64,000 nucleotides of DNA from Polaromonas sp. AET17H-212 (GCF_002379085.1 NZ_NBZW01000014.1:1-64000); one strand, 5' to 3'; counted from the stretch's first letter, positions 53,232 through 63,272 are shown. Notes: a model not told the origin generated them from the letters alone. A program made the numbers and translations.

Positions 53232-54716
53232 ATGCAACTCAAAACATCCTTGCGCCAGAACTGGCTGGCCAACATCCGTGGCGACCTGCTTGCCGGACTC
53301 GTCGTCGCGCTGGCCCTGATTCCCGAGGCCATCGCTTTTTCCATCATCGCCGGGGTCGACCCCAAAATCGGTCTCTACGCCTCGTTCTGCATCGCCGTGG
53401 TCATCGCCTTTGCCGGCGGCCGGCCCGGCATGATCTCGGCGGCCACCGGCGCCATGGCGCTGGTGATGGTCACGCTCGTCAAGGACCATGGGCTGCAATA
53501 CCTGCTGGCGGCGACCCTGCTCACGGGGGTGCTGCAAATCGTGGCGGGCTGGCTGAGGCTCGGCGTGCTGATGCGCTTCGTCTCGCGCTCCGTGGTCACC
53601 GGCTTCGTCAATGCGCTGGCCATTCTGATCTTCATGGCGCAGTTGCCCGAGCTCATTGGCGCGCCCTGGGTCGTTTATGCGATGGTTGCTGCGGGTCTGG
53701 GGATCATTTATCTCTTTCCTTTGTTGACGAAAGCCGTGCCCTCGCCATTGGTGTGCATCGTGGTGCTGACCGGCGTGGCGATGGCGCTTGGCCTGGACAT
53801 CCGCACGGTCGGCGACATGGGCCAGCTGCCCGACAGCCTGCCTGTCTTCCTGCTGCCCGACGTGCCGCTGAACTTGCAGACGCTACAGATCATTTTCCCG
53901 TACGCGCTGACGCTGGCCGTGGTCGGTCTGCTGGAGTCGATGATGACCGCCTCCATCGTCGATGACCTGACCGATACGCCAAGCAACAAGAACCGCGAAT
54001 GTGTCGGGCAGGGTGTGGCCAACATCGCATCGGGCTTGCTAGGCGGCATGGCCGGCTGCGCCATGATTGGCCAGTCGGTGATCAACGTGAAATCCGGTGG
54101 CCGGGGGCGGCTGTCAGCATTGGCGGCAGGCGTGTTCCTGCTCATCATGGTGGTGTTCCTGGGCCAGTGGGTCAAACAGATCCCCATGGCTGCTTTGGTG
54201 GCCGTCATGGTCATGGTGTCCATAGGCACCTTCAGCTGGGAGTCGCTGAAGAACCTGGGCAAGCATCCGCCCAGCTCGAGCGTGGTCATGGTGGCCACGG
54301 TCCTGGTGGTGGTCGCCACACATGACCTGGCCAAAGGCGTGTTTGTCGGCGTGCTGCTGAGCGGCATCTTCTTCGCGCACAAGGTTGGACGCGTGCTGCG
54401 GGTAGACAGTGAGAGCACCGGTGAAGGCCAGGGCCGTGCTTACACAGTTGTCGGTCAGGTGTTCTTTGCCTCGGCCGATAACTTTATCGCCAGTTTCGAT
54501 TTCAAGGAAGTCATCCAAAATGTGCACATTGATGTGAGCCGGGCGCACTTCTGGGATATCACCGCCGTGAATGCTCTCGACAAGGTCGTGATGAAGTTTC
54601 GCCGCGAAGGCACGGCGGTCGAAGTCATTGGAATGAGTGAAGCGAGCGCGACCCTGATCGACAAGTTCGCGGTACACGACAAGCCTGATGCCGTTGAACG
54701 AATGATGGGCCATTAA
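53232..54716 (+). CDS. SulP family anion transporter
   Basis: 494-residue SLC26/SulP protein with about 10-12 membrane segments; [34 protein letters not shown] is represented by [15 protein letters not shown], and the anion site region by [18 protein letters not shown]. The last ~100 residues form a STAS domain ([34 protein letters not shown]). Substrate may be sulfate or bicarbonate. Followed 18 bp later by uspA, so probably co-transcribed. The 298 bp upstream (52934-53231) hold no gene I can support. Confidence 0.92.
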   Translation: MQLKTSLRQNWLANIRGDLLAGLVVALALIPEAIAFSIIAGVDPKIGLYASFCIAVVIAFAGGRPGMISAATGAMALVMVTLVKDHGLQYLLAATLLTGVLQIVAGWLRLGVLMRFVSRSVVTGFVNALAILIFMAQLPELIGAPWVVYAMVAAGLGIIYLFPLLTKAVPSPLVCIVVLTGVAMALGLDIRTVGDMGQLPDSLPVFLLPDVPLNLQTLQIIFPYALTLAVVGLLESMMTASIVDDLTDTPSNKNRECVGQGVANIASGLLGGMAGCAMIGQSVINVKSGGRGRLSALAAGVFLLIMVVFLGQWVKQIPMAALVAVMVMVSIGTFSWESLKNLGKHPPSSSVVMVATVLVVVATHDLAKGVFVGVLLSGIFFAHKVGRVLRVDSESTGEGQGRAYTVVGQVFFASADNFIASFDFKEVIQNVHIDVSRAHFWDITAVNALDKVVMKFRREGTAVEVIGMSEASATLIDKFAVHDKPDAVERMMGH

Positions 54717-54734
54717 AAAATGGAGGCGAAAACC

Positions 54735-55592
54735 ATGAATAAAGTCATTGCCTGTGTGGATGCAGCAGCCTCCACGCTCAAAGTGTGCGACTACGCGACC
54801 TGGGCTGCGCAGCGGCTAGCCACGCCGCTGGAGTTTTTGCATGTGCTGGACCGGCATCCGGAGCGTGCGCCGGTCACCGACTACAGCGGAAGCATAGGCC
54901 TGGGCACCCAGGAGTCTTTGCTGCAGGAACTGGGTGCGCTGGATGAAAGACGTAGCACGCTGGCGCAGCAACATGGCAGGGAACTGCTCAATGCCATGGT
55001 GCGCCGGGCGAAGGAGGCGGGCGTGCCCGCGGTGGAAAGCCGGCAACGCCACGGAAGCTTGATCGAAACCCTGGTGGACCTGGAGCCCGAAAGCAAGCTC
55101 TTTGTTATCGGGCAAGACCACCCTGCCGAACCTGGCGCAAAGCTTCACCTGGACCATCACGTTGAGCAGGCCATCCGTTCGGTGCAGCGCCCGGTGCTGG
55201 TGGCTTCTACCGACTTCCGCGATCCCAAACACTTTGCCATCGCTTTCGACGGCAGTCCGACTGGCCGCAAGATGATAGAGACGGTTGCGAATAGCCCTTT
55301 GCTCCAGGGCCTGCTGTGCCATGTGGCGATTGCCAGCCAAGAGGAAACTGCAAGCATGCAAAAACACCTTGCGTGGGCACGGACCACCCTGGTCACGGCA
55401 GGGTTCGATGCGCGGGTTTCTGTCGTGACAGGAGAGCCTGAAGCCACCTTGCCGGCATACCTGAAGACACACGCCGTTGACCTGCTGGTCATGGGCGCTT
55501 ACGGGCATTCCCGCATCCGGCAGTTCATCATAGGCAGCACGACCACCACCTTGCTTCGCACCAGCCCGGTTCCGGTTCTCGTACTTCGCTGA
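54735..55592 (+). CDS. Universal stress protein, tandem UspA
   Basis: 285 residues with two Usp domains (about 1-140 and 145-285). The second has the ATP-binding motif GAYGHSRIRQFIIGSTT plus PVPVLVLR; the first has FVIGQD in the corresponding place and is degenerate. GGAGG precedes the ATG. Located in the SulP operon; likely a stress or metabolic sensor. Confidence 0.92.
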   Translation: MNKVIACVDAAASTLKVCDYATWAAQRLATPLEFLHVLDRHPERAPVTDYSGSIGLGTQESLLQELGALDERRSTLAQQHGRELLNAMVRRAKEAGVPAVESRQRHGSLIETLVDLEPESKLFVIGQDHPAEPGAKLHLDHHVEQAIRSVQRPVLVASTDFRDPKHFAIAFDGSPTGRKMIETVANSPLLQGLLCHVAIASQEETASMQKHLAWARTTLVTAGFDARVSVVTGEPEATLPAYLKTHAVDLLVMGAYGHSRIRQFIIGSTTTTLLRTSPVPVLVLR

Positions 55593-55723
55593 GGAACTGG
55601 CACCACAGCTGTGCTTCGCTCGCCATCAGCTCGCGCTTGCCAGCCTGTTCCATCAAACGTACATTCGGCTATCGTGAGCTTGCTTGCTGAGGCCCACTGT
55701 CTGTCGTTCTGTCTTGAAACGCC

Positions 55724-56728
55724 ATGAATCCCATCGTCCTGATCTGGCTGCAATTCCTTGTTTGCGTCGGCGTGATAGGCATCGCCGGCGTGCGCCTGAG
55801 CCGCTATGGAGACGCTATCGCATCGCTGACCGGACTCTCCCGCGGTTGGATCGGCCTGATTCTGGTGGCCACCGTCACCTCCTTGCCCGAACTCGTGACG
55901 GGCTTGAGCGCCGTGACCGTGGCTGCCGCGCCCGACATAGCCGTGGGCGATGCCTTGGGCAGCTGCGTGTTCAATCTGGCGATTCTTGCCATGATCGATG
56001 TGTCCTACCGCAAAGGCTCCATCTACGCCCTCGCCGGCCCTGGCCATGTCATGTCGGCGGGTTTTGGCGTCATTCTGCTGGCGGGCGTGGGCCTGGCCGT
56101 GCTGTTGACCATGCAGGGCATGATGCCGTCCTTTGGGCATGTCAGCTTCGCCAGCGTGGCGATCTTCGTGATGTACCTGGTGGCGATGCGTGCGCTGTAT
56201 CTCACGGAACAGCGCAACACCAGCACCATCGCCGCAGTGCAGTCAGGCATGACCCTCAAGGCCGCGTTGATGGGTTATGGCGTGGCTTCAGCCGTGATTG
56301 TGGGTGCTGGCATATGGTTGCCGTTGATCGGTGTGGAACTGGCCCGGTTGATGGGTTGGTCCAACTCCTTTGTCGGAACCCTGTTCGTGGCGTTTGCCAC
56401 CTCCGTGCCAGAACTGGCCACCACCTGGGGGGCGATTCGTATCGGCGCCATCGATATGGCGATTGGCAACCTGCTGGGCAGCAATTTGTTCGACGTGCTG
56501 ATCCTGGCCATCGATGACTTCGCCTACCTGCAGGGGCCGATCTACGCCCATGTGTCGCCAGTCCATGCCGTATCTGCGATCAGTGCCTGCCTGATGAGTG
56601 GCGCCGTCATCGTGGCGCTGGTGTACCGGCCCGTGTCCCGGGTGTGGCATATCGCCAGTTGGGCCAGCATTTCGCTGTTGGCCCTGTACTTGCTCAACGC
56701 AGCGATTCAGTTCCTGCACGGACAGTAA
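55724..56728 (+). CDS. Sodium/calcium exchanger family protein (CaCA)
   Basis: 334-residue membrane protein with 10 helices and the two inverted alpha repeats of the family: VATVTSLPELVTGLSAV near residue 48 and VAFATSVPELATTWGAI near 225, each with a Pro-Glu. Closest to YrbG-type bacterial cation/calcium antiporters, but the ion is inferred. Lies in the ion-transport group, 131 bp after uspA. Confidence 0.9.
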   Translation: MNPIVLIWLQFLVCVGVIGIAGVRLSRYGDAIASLTGLSRGWIGLILVATVTSLPELVTGLSAVTVAAAPDIAVGDALGSCVFNLAILAMIDVSYRKGSIYALAGPGHVMSAGFGVILLAGVGLAVLLTMQGMMPSFGHVSFASVAIFVMYLVAMRALYLTEQRNTSTIAAVQSGMTLKAALMGYGVASAVIVGAGIWLPLIGVELARLMGWSNSFVGTLFVAFATSVPELATTWGAIRIGAIDMAIGNLLGSNLFDVLILAIDDFAYLQGPIYAHVSPVHAVSAISACLMSGAVIVALVYRPVSRVWHIASWASISLLALYLLNAAIQFLHGQ

Positions 56729-56744
56729 GGGAAACTCGGAGGAG

Positions 56745-56845
56745 CTCACCTGCAGTTTCATGCCGCCCGAGAGCTGGCCCGCCAGCCGCTTGCGAAAAAG
56801 CGTCATGTCCGCGGCCGCCAGCATGGCCTCGGCGCGCACCTGCCA
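56745..56845 (-). pseudogene. Fragment of an ABC ATPase
   Basis: On the minus strand a short frame encodes RAEAMLAAADMTLFRKRLAG and QLSGGMKL, the signature-loop region of ABC ATPases (LSGGMKQ). Walker A, Walker B and both ends are missing and there is no start codon nearby, so this is a relic in the gap between the CaCA and DUF2892 genes. Confidence 0.6.
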
Positions 56846-56989
56846 CACTTGGCGCGGCACCTTCCGTCCCGCAGCCAGCCGGGGCCCGCTGGCCCGCTGA
56901 CACTGGTACGCGCGGGAATTGATTTGCATCAACCCCCGGCGAGCCCGGCTATTTATGCTGATCGTCTGTTGTCTCTGAGGAAGCGATCC

Positions 56990-57210
56990 ATGAAAACCAA
57001 TGTGGGAACCATCGACAAGGTGCTGCGCATCGTTGTCGGGTTGGCCTTGCTGTCGCTGTTTTTTGTTCTCGAAGGCCAGGCCCGCTGGTGGAGTCTGGTC
57101 GGTCTGGTGCCGCTGCTCACCGGGGTGGTCGGTATCTGCCCGCTTTATTCGCTGCTGGGGATCAGTACCTGCCCGATGGACCGCAAGCCCGCAGGCCCGC
57201 AGGCCGCTGA
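56990..57210 (+). CDS. DUF2892 membrane protein with lost stop codon
   Basis: Codes for MKTNVGTIDKVLRIVVGLAL, two membrane segments and CPLYSLLGISTCPMDRKPAG, a whole DUF2892/YgaP-like domain of about 65 residues. At 57187-57202 GCCCGCAG is repeated in tandem. Deleting one copy restores MDRKPAGR-stop at TGA 57208-57210. As it stands the frame runs to 58108, antisense to the TAXI gene, adding about 300 foreign residues. Metal or thiosulfate partners often flank this family. Confidence 0.78.
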
Positions 57211-57223
57211 GCAATCGACGGCC

Positions 57224-58540
57224 CTAGAGTTTCTGCAGCTTCTTGCGCACCAGTTGAATGTTGTTTCTCAGCGCGTACAGCTCATCGGTGTAAGACAGCG
57301 GTACGGTGATTTTTTCAGCGCGGCTTTCAAGTTCATCCAGCGCTTGCAGCAGGACGGCGCTGTCTTCGTTTTCGCTGCGCATCTCGATATCACGCAACTG
57401 GCCATACCACCTGAAAATGCGCGACCGCACGCGGAACTCATACAGCGGCGGCACGATTCGCGACAACGGCAGCATGATCGCGATGATCACGCCCATCACC
57501 AGCCACATGCGCTCGACCAGGTTGGCCACCCAGAAAGGCAGGTAGCGCTGCAGCAGCGGTGCATCGTTCTTGATCGCGCGCTCGGCTTCCTCGGAGATGG
57601 GCAGTTCGCTGTGGTTGCGGTTCGGAAACTCGCGCGCATCCTTGAACCAGCCGGCGGGTCCGTGGATCACGTTGCCGGCCTGGGCAAACAGTTGCACCAG
57701 TGCCGGATGGGTGGAGCTGCGGGCGATCAGGGAGGTGGTCGGTGCCACCAGACTGATATCTTCGGACGGAATGTTGCGCGCCAGGTCCACCACCCCTTGC
57801 GGCAGGCGGGCCGTGCTCAGGAAGGAGAATCGTTTGGAATACGCCTCACTCTGGGTGAAGTTCATGAGTTTGACACCCGGTGTCTGCAGCAGCATCTGCA
57901 CCATCAACGATTCAGGTGCCGAGGCAAACACAATCGCATCGAGCTCACCACCGAGGAAGGCCATGGTGGCGGGGGTCTGATCCAGCGTGGTGATGGTCAG
58001 GCTGGCCGGTTCAATCCGGTTGCTTTCAAGCAGCTTGCCCATCAGGCTGGGGACGCCGCTGCCGTCCGTGCCCAGATTGATACGCATGCCCTGCAATTGG
58101 GTCAGTGAATTCAGGCCTCCGGTCTTCCCGGCTTTTTGCGCCGCTTCTTCGCGGTAAAACAGCCACAGGGGCTCGATAAACAGGCTGCCCAGAGACGTCA
58201 GGTGTTCAGCATCGGCGGCACTGTAGTCGCTGGTGCCGCCTTGCACGAAACCCAGGTCGGCTTTGCCTTCCCGCAACAGTTGCAGGTTGTGCGCAGAACC
58301 CTGCGATGGCAACAGTGCCACTTCAATGCCCTCTGCTGCCAGAATTTTGACGTAACGCTTGCCGAACTCCTCATAGGCGCTTTGTGCGGGGCCGGTGGCC
58401 AGCGTGACGCGCTTGGGCGGGTTCGGGTCCAACCACCAATAGGCCAGTATCAGCAGCGTGGCCGCCAGCACCACAAAAGGCCCTGCAGAAACCACCAGAT
58501 CGCGCAGCGACAGCAAGGTGTAACGTATGGTTTTGCTCAT
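57224..58540 (-). CDS. TAXI-family solute-binding protein
   Basis: 438-residue protein. A membrane anchor at 15-37 (VSAGPFVVLAATLLILAYWW) precedes a TAXI/TRAP-type substrate domain with LATGPAQSAYEEFGKRY, LLPSQGSAHNLQLLREGKAD and GGELDAIVFAS; a second membrane segment lies near 345 (LVMGVIIAIMLPLSRIV). The C-terminus is coiled-coil. No TRAP permease is adjacent, so it may act alone or with a distant partner. Confidence 0.87.
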   Translation of the reverse strand: MSKTIRYTLLSLRDLVVSAGPFVVLAATLLILAYWWLDPNPPKRVTLATGPAQSAYEEFGKRYVKILAAEGIEVALLPSQGSAHNLQLLREGKADLGFVQGGTSDYSAADAEHLTSLGSLFIEPLWLFYREEAAQKAGKTGGLNSLTQLQGMRINLGTDGSGVPSLMGKLLESNRIEPASLTITTLDQTPATMAFLGGELDAIVFASAPESLMVQMLLQTPGVKLMNFTQSEAYSKRFSFLSTARLPQGVVDLARNIPSEDISLVAPTTSLIARSSTHPALVQLFAQAGNVIHGPAGWFKDAREFPNRNHSELPISEEAERAIKNDAPLLQRYLPFWVANLVERMWLVMGVIIAIMLPLSRIVPPLYEFRVRSRIFRWYGQLRDIEMRSENEDSAVLLQALDELESRAEKITVPLSYTDELYALRNNIQLVRKKLQKL

Positions 58541-58634
58541 GCAGGAACCTTAACATGGACCTGCCAAAGTCACGGCGGGCTTTCCCGTCTCATCAAGAAA
58601 ACAGGCTGCAGCCAACTATCCGCCTGTGCCGTCT

Positions 58635-58651
58635 GCTACATTATTGATAGC
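58635..58651. repeat. 17-bp palindrome between TAXI and P-ATPase genes
   Basis: GCTAC-ATTATTG-ATAGC. Family member, intergenic. Confidence 0.7.
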
Positions 58652-58686
58652 GAACAGCGGGAGCGCTGGGACGAGCATGCGCACGG

Positions 58687-61386
58687 TCAGGCTGATGCGG
58701 TCCGCTTCTGGTGCAGGCGCACGATGAACTTGCGCAGCTCTTCCGCCCACAACACACCGCTGGCCAGCAGCAACAAGGGCAGCAAGGTGGCGGCCGCCAG
58801 CGGCACCGTGTAGAACAGGGTGTTCATGAACGAGGCATACAGCACCAGCAGCTGCAGCGCGACGCTCAGGGCCAGGCCGCCGAGCAGCCAGGGGTTTTTC
58901 AGCAGGCCCAGCCTGAACGCCGAGCGGGTGGCCGACTGGCAGTTGAGCACATTGAACCACTGGCACATCGCCAGCACGGTGAAGGTTTCGGTACGCACCA
59001 GGTCCATCGGCAGGCCCTGTCCCAGCCGCCAGACGAACCAGCCGAAGGTGACCAGCACGGCGGTCGCCGACATCAGCAGCACCCGCCCAAGCATGGTGCG
59101 GTCCACCAGCCTGTCGTTGCGTGGCACCGGCGTGCGTTTCATCTCGTCGCCGTCGGGCGGGTCCATCACCAGGTTCAGGGTCAGGGTGCCCTCGGTCACG
59201 ATGTTGATCCACAGGATCTGCACCGCCGCCAGCGGCAGCGGGTAGCCGGCCAGCAAGGCCAGCAGCAGCAGCACGACCTCGTCGATCGAAGTGGCGAACA
59301 GGTAGAGGATGACTTTTTTCAGGTTGCCGTAGACCACGCGCCCCTGCTCGACCGCGCCGACGATGGTGGCGAAGTTGTCGTCGGTGATGATGATCTTGGC
59401 CGCGCTTTTGGCCACATCGGTGCCGGTGATGCCCATGGCCACCCCGACATCGGCGCGCGCCAGCGCCGGCGCATCGTTGACGCCGTCGCCGGTCATCGCC
59501 ACCACCTCGCCCTGCGCCTGCAGGGCTTCGACGATGCGCAGCTTCTGCGCCGGATGCACACGCGCAAAGACCGAGATGTGATTGAGCCCGTCGCGCAGGT
59601 CTGCCTCGTTCATGCGCTCGAGTTCGTCACCGTCCACCGCGCGGTCACTGTCACGCGCGATGCCGAGTTCACGGGCAATCGCCAGGCCGGTGAGTTTGTG
59701 GTCGCCGGTCACCATGACGGGGCGAATGCCAGCCGCGCGGCATTCGGCGACGGCGGCCTTGACCTCCTCGCGCGGTGGGTCGATCTGGCCGGCCAGGCCG
59801 AGCAGGTGGGCGCGACCGGCCAGCGCGTCGAAACCGGCGTCGGGGTCCAGCACATCGTCGTCCACCACGGCAAAAGCCAGCACCCGCAGCGCGCGTGCCG
59901 CCATGGCGTCGGCGGCAGCGCGGGCCGCGTGGATCACGGCCGTTCCGTCGGCCGCACACAGGTGCAGCAGCACTTCGGGCGCCCCCTTGATGAACACGCG
60001 GCGCGGTGCGCCGGCGAAGCGGTGGCGCGTGGCCATCATGCGGGTGTCGGCATCGAAGGCCAGTTCGGCCTCGCGCGGTGCCTCGCGGGCAAGTTCTTCC
60101 AGATCGATTCCCGCCTTGGCGGCCAGCACCTTCAGCGCGCCTTCCGTCGGGTCGCCCAGCACCGACCACTGCCTGCGCGCCCCCTCGGGCGGCATCAGCT
60201 GCGCGTCATTGCACAGCGCCGCAGCCTGCAGCAGCGGCAGCAGGGCCGCATGGTCAGCACTGAGCAGGCCCTCGGGCGCGTAGCCCGTGCCGCTGACGGA
60301 CACCTCCAGCCCGCCGGGCAGCCACAAGGCGCTGACCGTCATTTCGTTGCGTGTCAGGGTGCCGGTCTTGTCGGTGCAGATCACGGTCGTCGAGCCCAGG
60401 GTCTCGACGGCCGACAGGCGGCGGATGATGGCCCCACGCCCCGCCATGCGCTGCATGCCCACCGCAAGAGCGATGGTCATGGCCACCGGCAGGCCTTCGG
60501 GCACCATGGACACCATCTGGCTGATGGCCACCATCAGCACATCGGCCAGCGGCAGATCCCGGAACCTCCCGAGCGTGACCACCGTCATGAAAAGAACCAG
60601 CGCGGCGACGACCAGTGCGCGTCCAAACTGCGCGATGCGCTGCTCCAGCGGCGTCTGGGGGTCGGCGGCCGCTTCGGTCAGCTCGGCAATGCGGCCGACC
60701 TCGGTGTGGCTGCCGATGGCCACGACCACCGCCCGACCGCGGCCGGCAGTTGCGTAGGTACCGGAGAACAGCATGTTGCGGCGGTCCGCCAGCCCGGTGG
60801 ACTCGGCCAGCGGCGCCACCGCCTTGTTGACCGGGACCGACTCGCCGGTCAGGGCAGCCTCGGCGACCTGCAACTGCGCCGCGTCGATCAGGCGGGCATC
60901 GGCACCCACTGCGTCGCCCGCCGTCAGCAGCAGCAGATCGCCCGGCACCAACTCACGCGCTGCGATCATGGCCTCCTGCCCATCGCGCAAGACCCGCACC
61001 CGCAGTGCCGCGAGCTGGCGTAACGAGGCCATCGAGCGTTCCGCACGACCCTCCTGGAAGGTGCCCACCACGGCATTGACCAGCACCACGGCCAGGATGA
61101 CCACCGCATCGCCATGGTGGGCCATGGCAACCGCCAGGACCGCGGCGGCAAACAGGATGTAGATCAGCGGGCTCTTGAACTGGTGCGCAAACACGGCCAG
61201 CATCGGGCGGCGTGGTGCTTCGGGCAGGGCGTTGGCGCCTTCGCTTGCGCGTCGTTTCTCCACTTCTGCGGCGCCGAGCCCCAGCGCAGGATCGCAGGCC
61301 AGCCGGTCGAGGACTTCGCCGGCCGGCAAGGCATGCCACAGCACGGGCGCAGGCCCGCTGTGTGAGGAGAGGGTCTTGGCGGTCAT
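58687..61386 (-). CDS. Cation-transporting P2-type ATPase
   Basis: 899-residue P-type ATPase with an N-terminal cation-ATPase domain (about 20-80), the actuator TGESVPV, the phosphorylation site DKTGTLTRNE near residue 335, the hinge GDGVNDAPAL near 600, and six C-terminal helices. The pattern places it with SERCA/PMR1/Na,K-like (Ca2+ or Na+) or Mg2+ pumps rather than heavy-metal ATPases, since no CPC is seen. Ion unproven. The 277 bp upstream contain only the divergent promoter region. Confidence 0.94.
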   Translation of the reverse strand: MTAKTLSSHSGPAPVLWHALPAGEVLDRLACDPALGLGAAEVEKRRASEGANALPEAPRRPMLAVFAHQFKSPLIYILFAAAVLAVAMAHHGDAVVILAVVLVNAVVGTFQEGRAERSMASLRQLAALRVRVLRDGQEAMIAARELVPGDLLLLTAGDAVGADARLIDAAQLQVAEAALTGESVPVNKAVAPLAESTGLADRRNMLFSGTYATAGRGRAVVVAIGSHTEVGRIAELTEAAADPQTPLEQRIAQFGRALVVAALVLFMTVVTLGRFRDLPLADVLMVAISQMVSMVPEGLPVAMTIALAVGMQRMAGRGAIIRRLSAVETLGSTTVICTDKTGTLTRNEMTVSALWLPGGLEVSVSGTGYAPEGLLSADHAALLPLLQAAALCNDAQLMPPEGARRQWSVLGDPTEGALKVLAAKAGIDLEELAREAPREAELAFDADTRMMATRHRFAGAPRRVFIKGAPEVLLHLCAADGTAVIHAARAAADAMAARALRVLAFAVVDDDVLDPDAGFDALAGRAHLLGLAGQIDPPREEVKAAVAECRAAGIRPVMVTGDHKLTGLAIARELGIARDSDRAVDGDELERMNEADLRDGLNHISVFARVHPAQKLRIVEALQAQGEVVAMTGDGVNDAPALARADVGVAMGITGTDVAKSAAKIIITDDNFATIVGAVEQGRVVYGNLKKVILYLFATSIDEVVLLLLALLAGYPLPLAAVQILWINIVTEGTLTLNLVMDPPDGDEMKRTPVPRNDRLVDRTMLGRVLLMSATAVLVTFGWFVWRLGQGLPMDLVRTETFTVLAMCQWFNVLNCQSATRSAFRLGLLKNPWLLGGLALSVALQLLVLYASFMNTLFYTVPLAAATLLPLLLLASGVLWAEELRKFIVRLHQKRTASA

Positions 61387-61663
61387 GGGCAGGACTGGTT
61401 GGTCTTGTCAGGGTAGCGTAAAAATCAGCCACAACGGCCTGCAAGCCTCAGCCTCACCGGACCGAATGTCCTGCCGCTTGCGTTACATCAAGCCTGCCAG
61501 CGCGGCGATCACGCCGCCCTGCAGGGGCCGCTGCCATACCGCAAGGCGCATGAATTTCGCGTGGCGAGCGGCGGGACGCATCCACATGCGGCATCCCCTT
61601 GATGCATATCAATCAGCCATGGCGCGACCTCGGTAGCATGAACCATTCGGAACCTGTACCTCC

Positions 61664-62107
61664 ATGATGCCGTCTTTCAGCACCCGCAGCAAACGCCACA
61701 CCACACGCTTGGTGTTGCTGGGGTGGCTGTTTGCCCTGGTTGCAGGGGTCGCCAATGCCTGCTTGCTGGAAGTGCGCGTTACGCACGCCCACGCCACACC
61801 CGTCGAACTGTTCGAAACAGTGCAGGCACCCCTTGTCTCCGCGGCCCATGCGGGCGTTGTGGCTGGCCACGGCGGCGACGACTCGCACGCCGCCAAGGCC
61901 CCGTGCCTGAAGGCCTGCGAAGACGGCGCGCATTCCCTGGCCAGGCAGGACCTGACGGCGACCCAGGCCGATCCTGGTCCGGCGCCTCTCCTGTCAATTC
62001 TCTGGACGGCGTCGCCTGCGGCCACGGCGCTCCGGCGGATGGACGACGTCCAGCCTGCCTTACCTGAGCGGCCCATTCGGGTCCGCTACTCGCGCCTGGC
62101 ACTTTAG
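61664..62107 (+). CDS. Secreted His-rich small protein
   Basis: 147-residue protein with a signal peptide (LVLLGWLFALVAGVANA) followed by a short Cys/His-bearing region (AGVVAGHGGDDSHAAKAPCLKACEDGAHS split around HGGDDSHAAKAPCLKAC). I do not recognise a family, though the layout resembles small proteins beside copper genes in related bacteria. First gene of the metal-associated run at the window end. Confidence 0.6.
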   Translation: MMPSFSTRSKRHTTRLVLLGWLFALVAGVANACLLEVRVTHAHATPVELFETVQAPLVSAAHAGVVAGHGGDDSHAAKAPCLKACEDGAHSLARQDLTATQADPGPAPLLSILWTASPAATALRRMDDVQPALPERPIRVRYSRLAL

Positions 62108-62290
62108 CCGCCTTCTGACGGTTGGCCCGGAACCTCGTGGCCCCGCAGACCTGTCTCCATTTCAAGCCCGAGGGACGCTGTGTCCAGGTGAAGGCGGTGG
62201 CGTCAGGCATCGCGCCAGCGCCTGTGTCTACCCAGACACGCTGCACTCCCTCCTTTTTTTTCACTTCCTTCAACCCATCAGGAGTTTGTC

Positions 62291-62713
62291 ATGACCCCAT
62301 TCCGATTCATTCCCCTTGCCGTGGCGCTCACCGCTGTCGGCGCATTGACGGCCTGCAACACGGCCCCTGCCATGCGCATGGGCAGCACAAACACCCCCAG
62401 CATGGCTGCATCTGACCAGATGGCCAGGATGGACGCTCAGATGAAAACCATGCAGGGCATGCACGAAAAAATGATGAACGCCAAGTCGGCAGAGGAGCGC
62501 AACAAACTGATGGCCGAACACATGAAAACAATGCAGGACGGCATGGCCATGATGGACCGCATGTCGGGTGCTGGCATGGGCGGCATGAAAGGCATGCCGG
62601 GTATGGCCGGCGACCTGGACGCGCGCCAGCAGATGATGGAAAAACGCATGGAGATGATGCAGACCATGATGAAAATGATGATGGACCGCATGCCGACTGC
62701 GCCCGCCAGGTGA
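62291..62713 (+). CDS. Met-rich lipoprotein, paralogue 2
   Basis: 140 residues: lipoprotein signal with LTAC lipobox, then MKTMQGMHEKMMNAKSAEER, GMKGMPGMAGDLDARQQMME and KRMEMMQTMMKMMMDRMP. Layout and several segments (SAEERN versus TPEERN, ARQQ, KRMEMMQ) match 36062-36499, so these are paralogues. Periplasmic Met-rich domains can bind Cu(I)/Ag(I); not proven here. AGGAG precedes the ATG. Confidence 0.8.
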   Translation: MTPFRFIPLAVALTAVGALTACNTAPAMRMGSTNTPSMAASDQMARMDAQMKTMQGMHEKMMNAKSAEERNKLMAEHMKTMQDGMAMMDRMSGAGMGGMKGMPGMAGDLDARQQMMEKRMEMMQTMMKMMMDRMPTAPAR

Positions 62714-62810
62714 GGCGTTGCCGGCCCGCCGTTGCCGAGCGATGTCGTCATGCATCGGGCCACTGGCCGCAGGCTGGCTTTCAGTACAGATGTTTTTCGA
62801 GGAGATCGGC

Positions 62811-63260
62811 ATGCTTGACACAAGAGGCTACAAATTGAGTCGGCGCAGCTTGCTCGCTGGCGGGGCGGCCTGCGCCGGCCTGGTGCTGGCGACCGTGTCC
62901 TGGGGGGTGATGGCTCAGGCCAGTCCCGAGGCGGTCACCACGCAGTCGACGAGCGATCAAGGGGTGACGGTCAGGGTGACACCGAAGTCGGTTGAAAGCC
63001 CGGACAGCCGGTGGGAGTTCGGGGTCACGCTGGACACGCACAGTGCTGACCTGAGCGATGACCTGACCCTCAGCGCCACCCTGGTGACCGACGATGGGCG
63101 GACATTCAGGCCTGTGAGCTGGCGGGGCGCACCACCCGGCGGCCATCACCGCGAAGGCGTGCTGGCCTTCGATGTTCCGGCACCGCGGCCCGGCGTGATC
63201 GAACTCAGGATTGCGCGACCGGGCGAAGCCGCCCCCCGCATTTTTCGCTGGCAACTTTGA
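62811..63260 (+). CDS. Tat-exported small protein
   Basis: 149 residues. LSRRSLLAGGAACAGLVLAT is a twin-arginine signal ending near AQA. The mature ~110 residues (VTVRVTPKSVESPDSRWEFG; VSWRGAPPGGHHREGVLAF) look like a beta-sandwich of unknown family. GGAG lies upstream of the ATG. Second in the run, 97 bp after the lipoprotein gene. Confidence 0.65.
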   Translation: MLDTRGYKLSRRSLLAGGAACAGLVLATVSWGVMAQASPEAVTTQSTSDQGVTVRVTPKSVESPDSRWEFGVTLDTHSADLSDDLTLSATLVTDDGRTFRPVSWRGAPPGGHHREGVLAFDVPAPRPGVIELRIARPGEAAPRIFRWQL

Positions 63261-63272
63261 AGGAGTGCCATC

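Noticed and set aside
57211-58108. Long C-terminal extension as a real second domain of the DUF2892 protein
   Set aside because: It is the reverse complement of the TAXI gene and arises from the 8-bp duplication.
58711-61023. 770-codon open frame opposite the P-type ATPase
   Set aside because: Antisense shadow; low-complexity His/Gln/Arg-rich translation.
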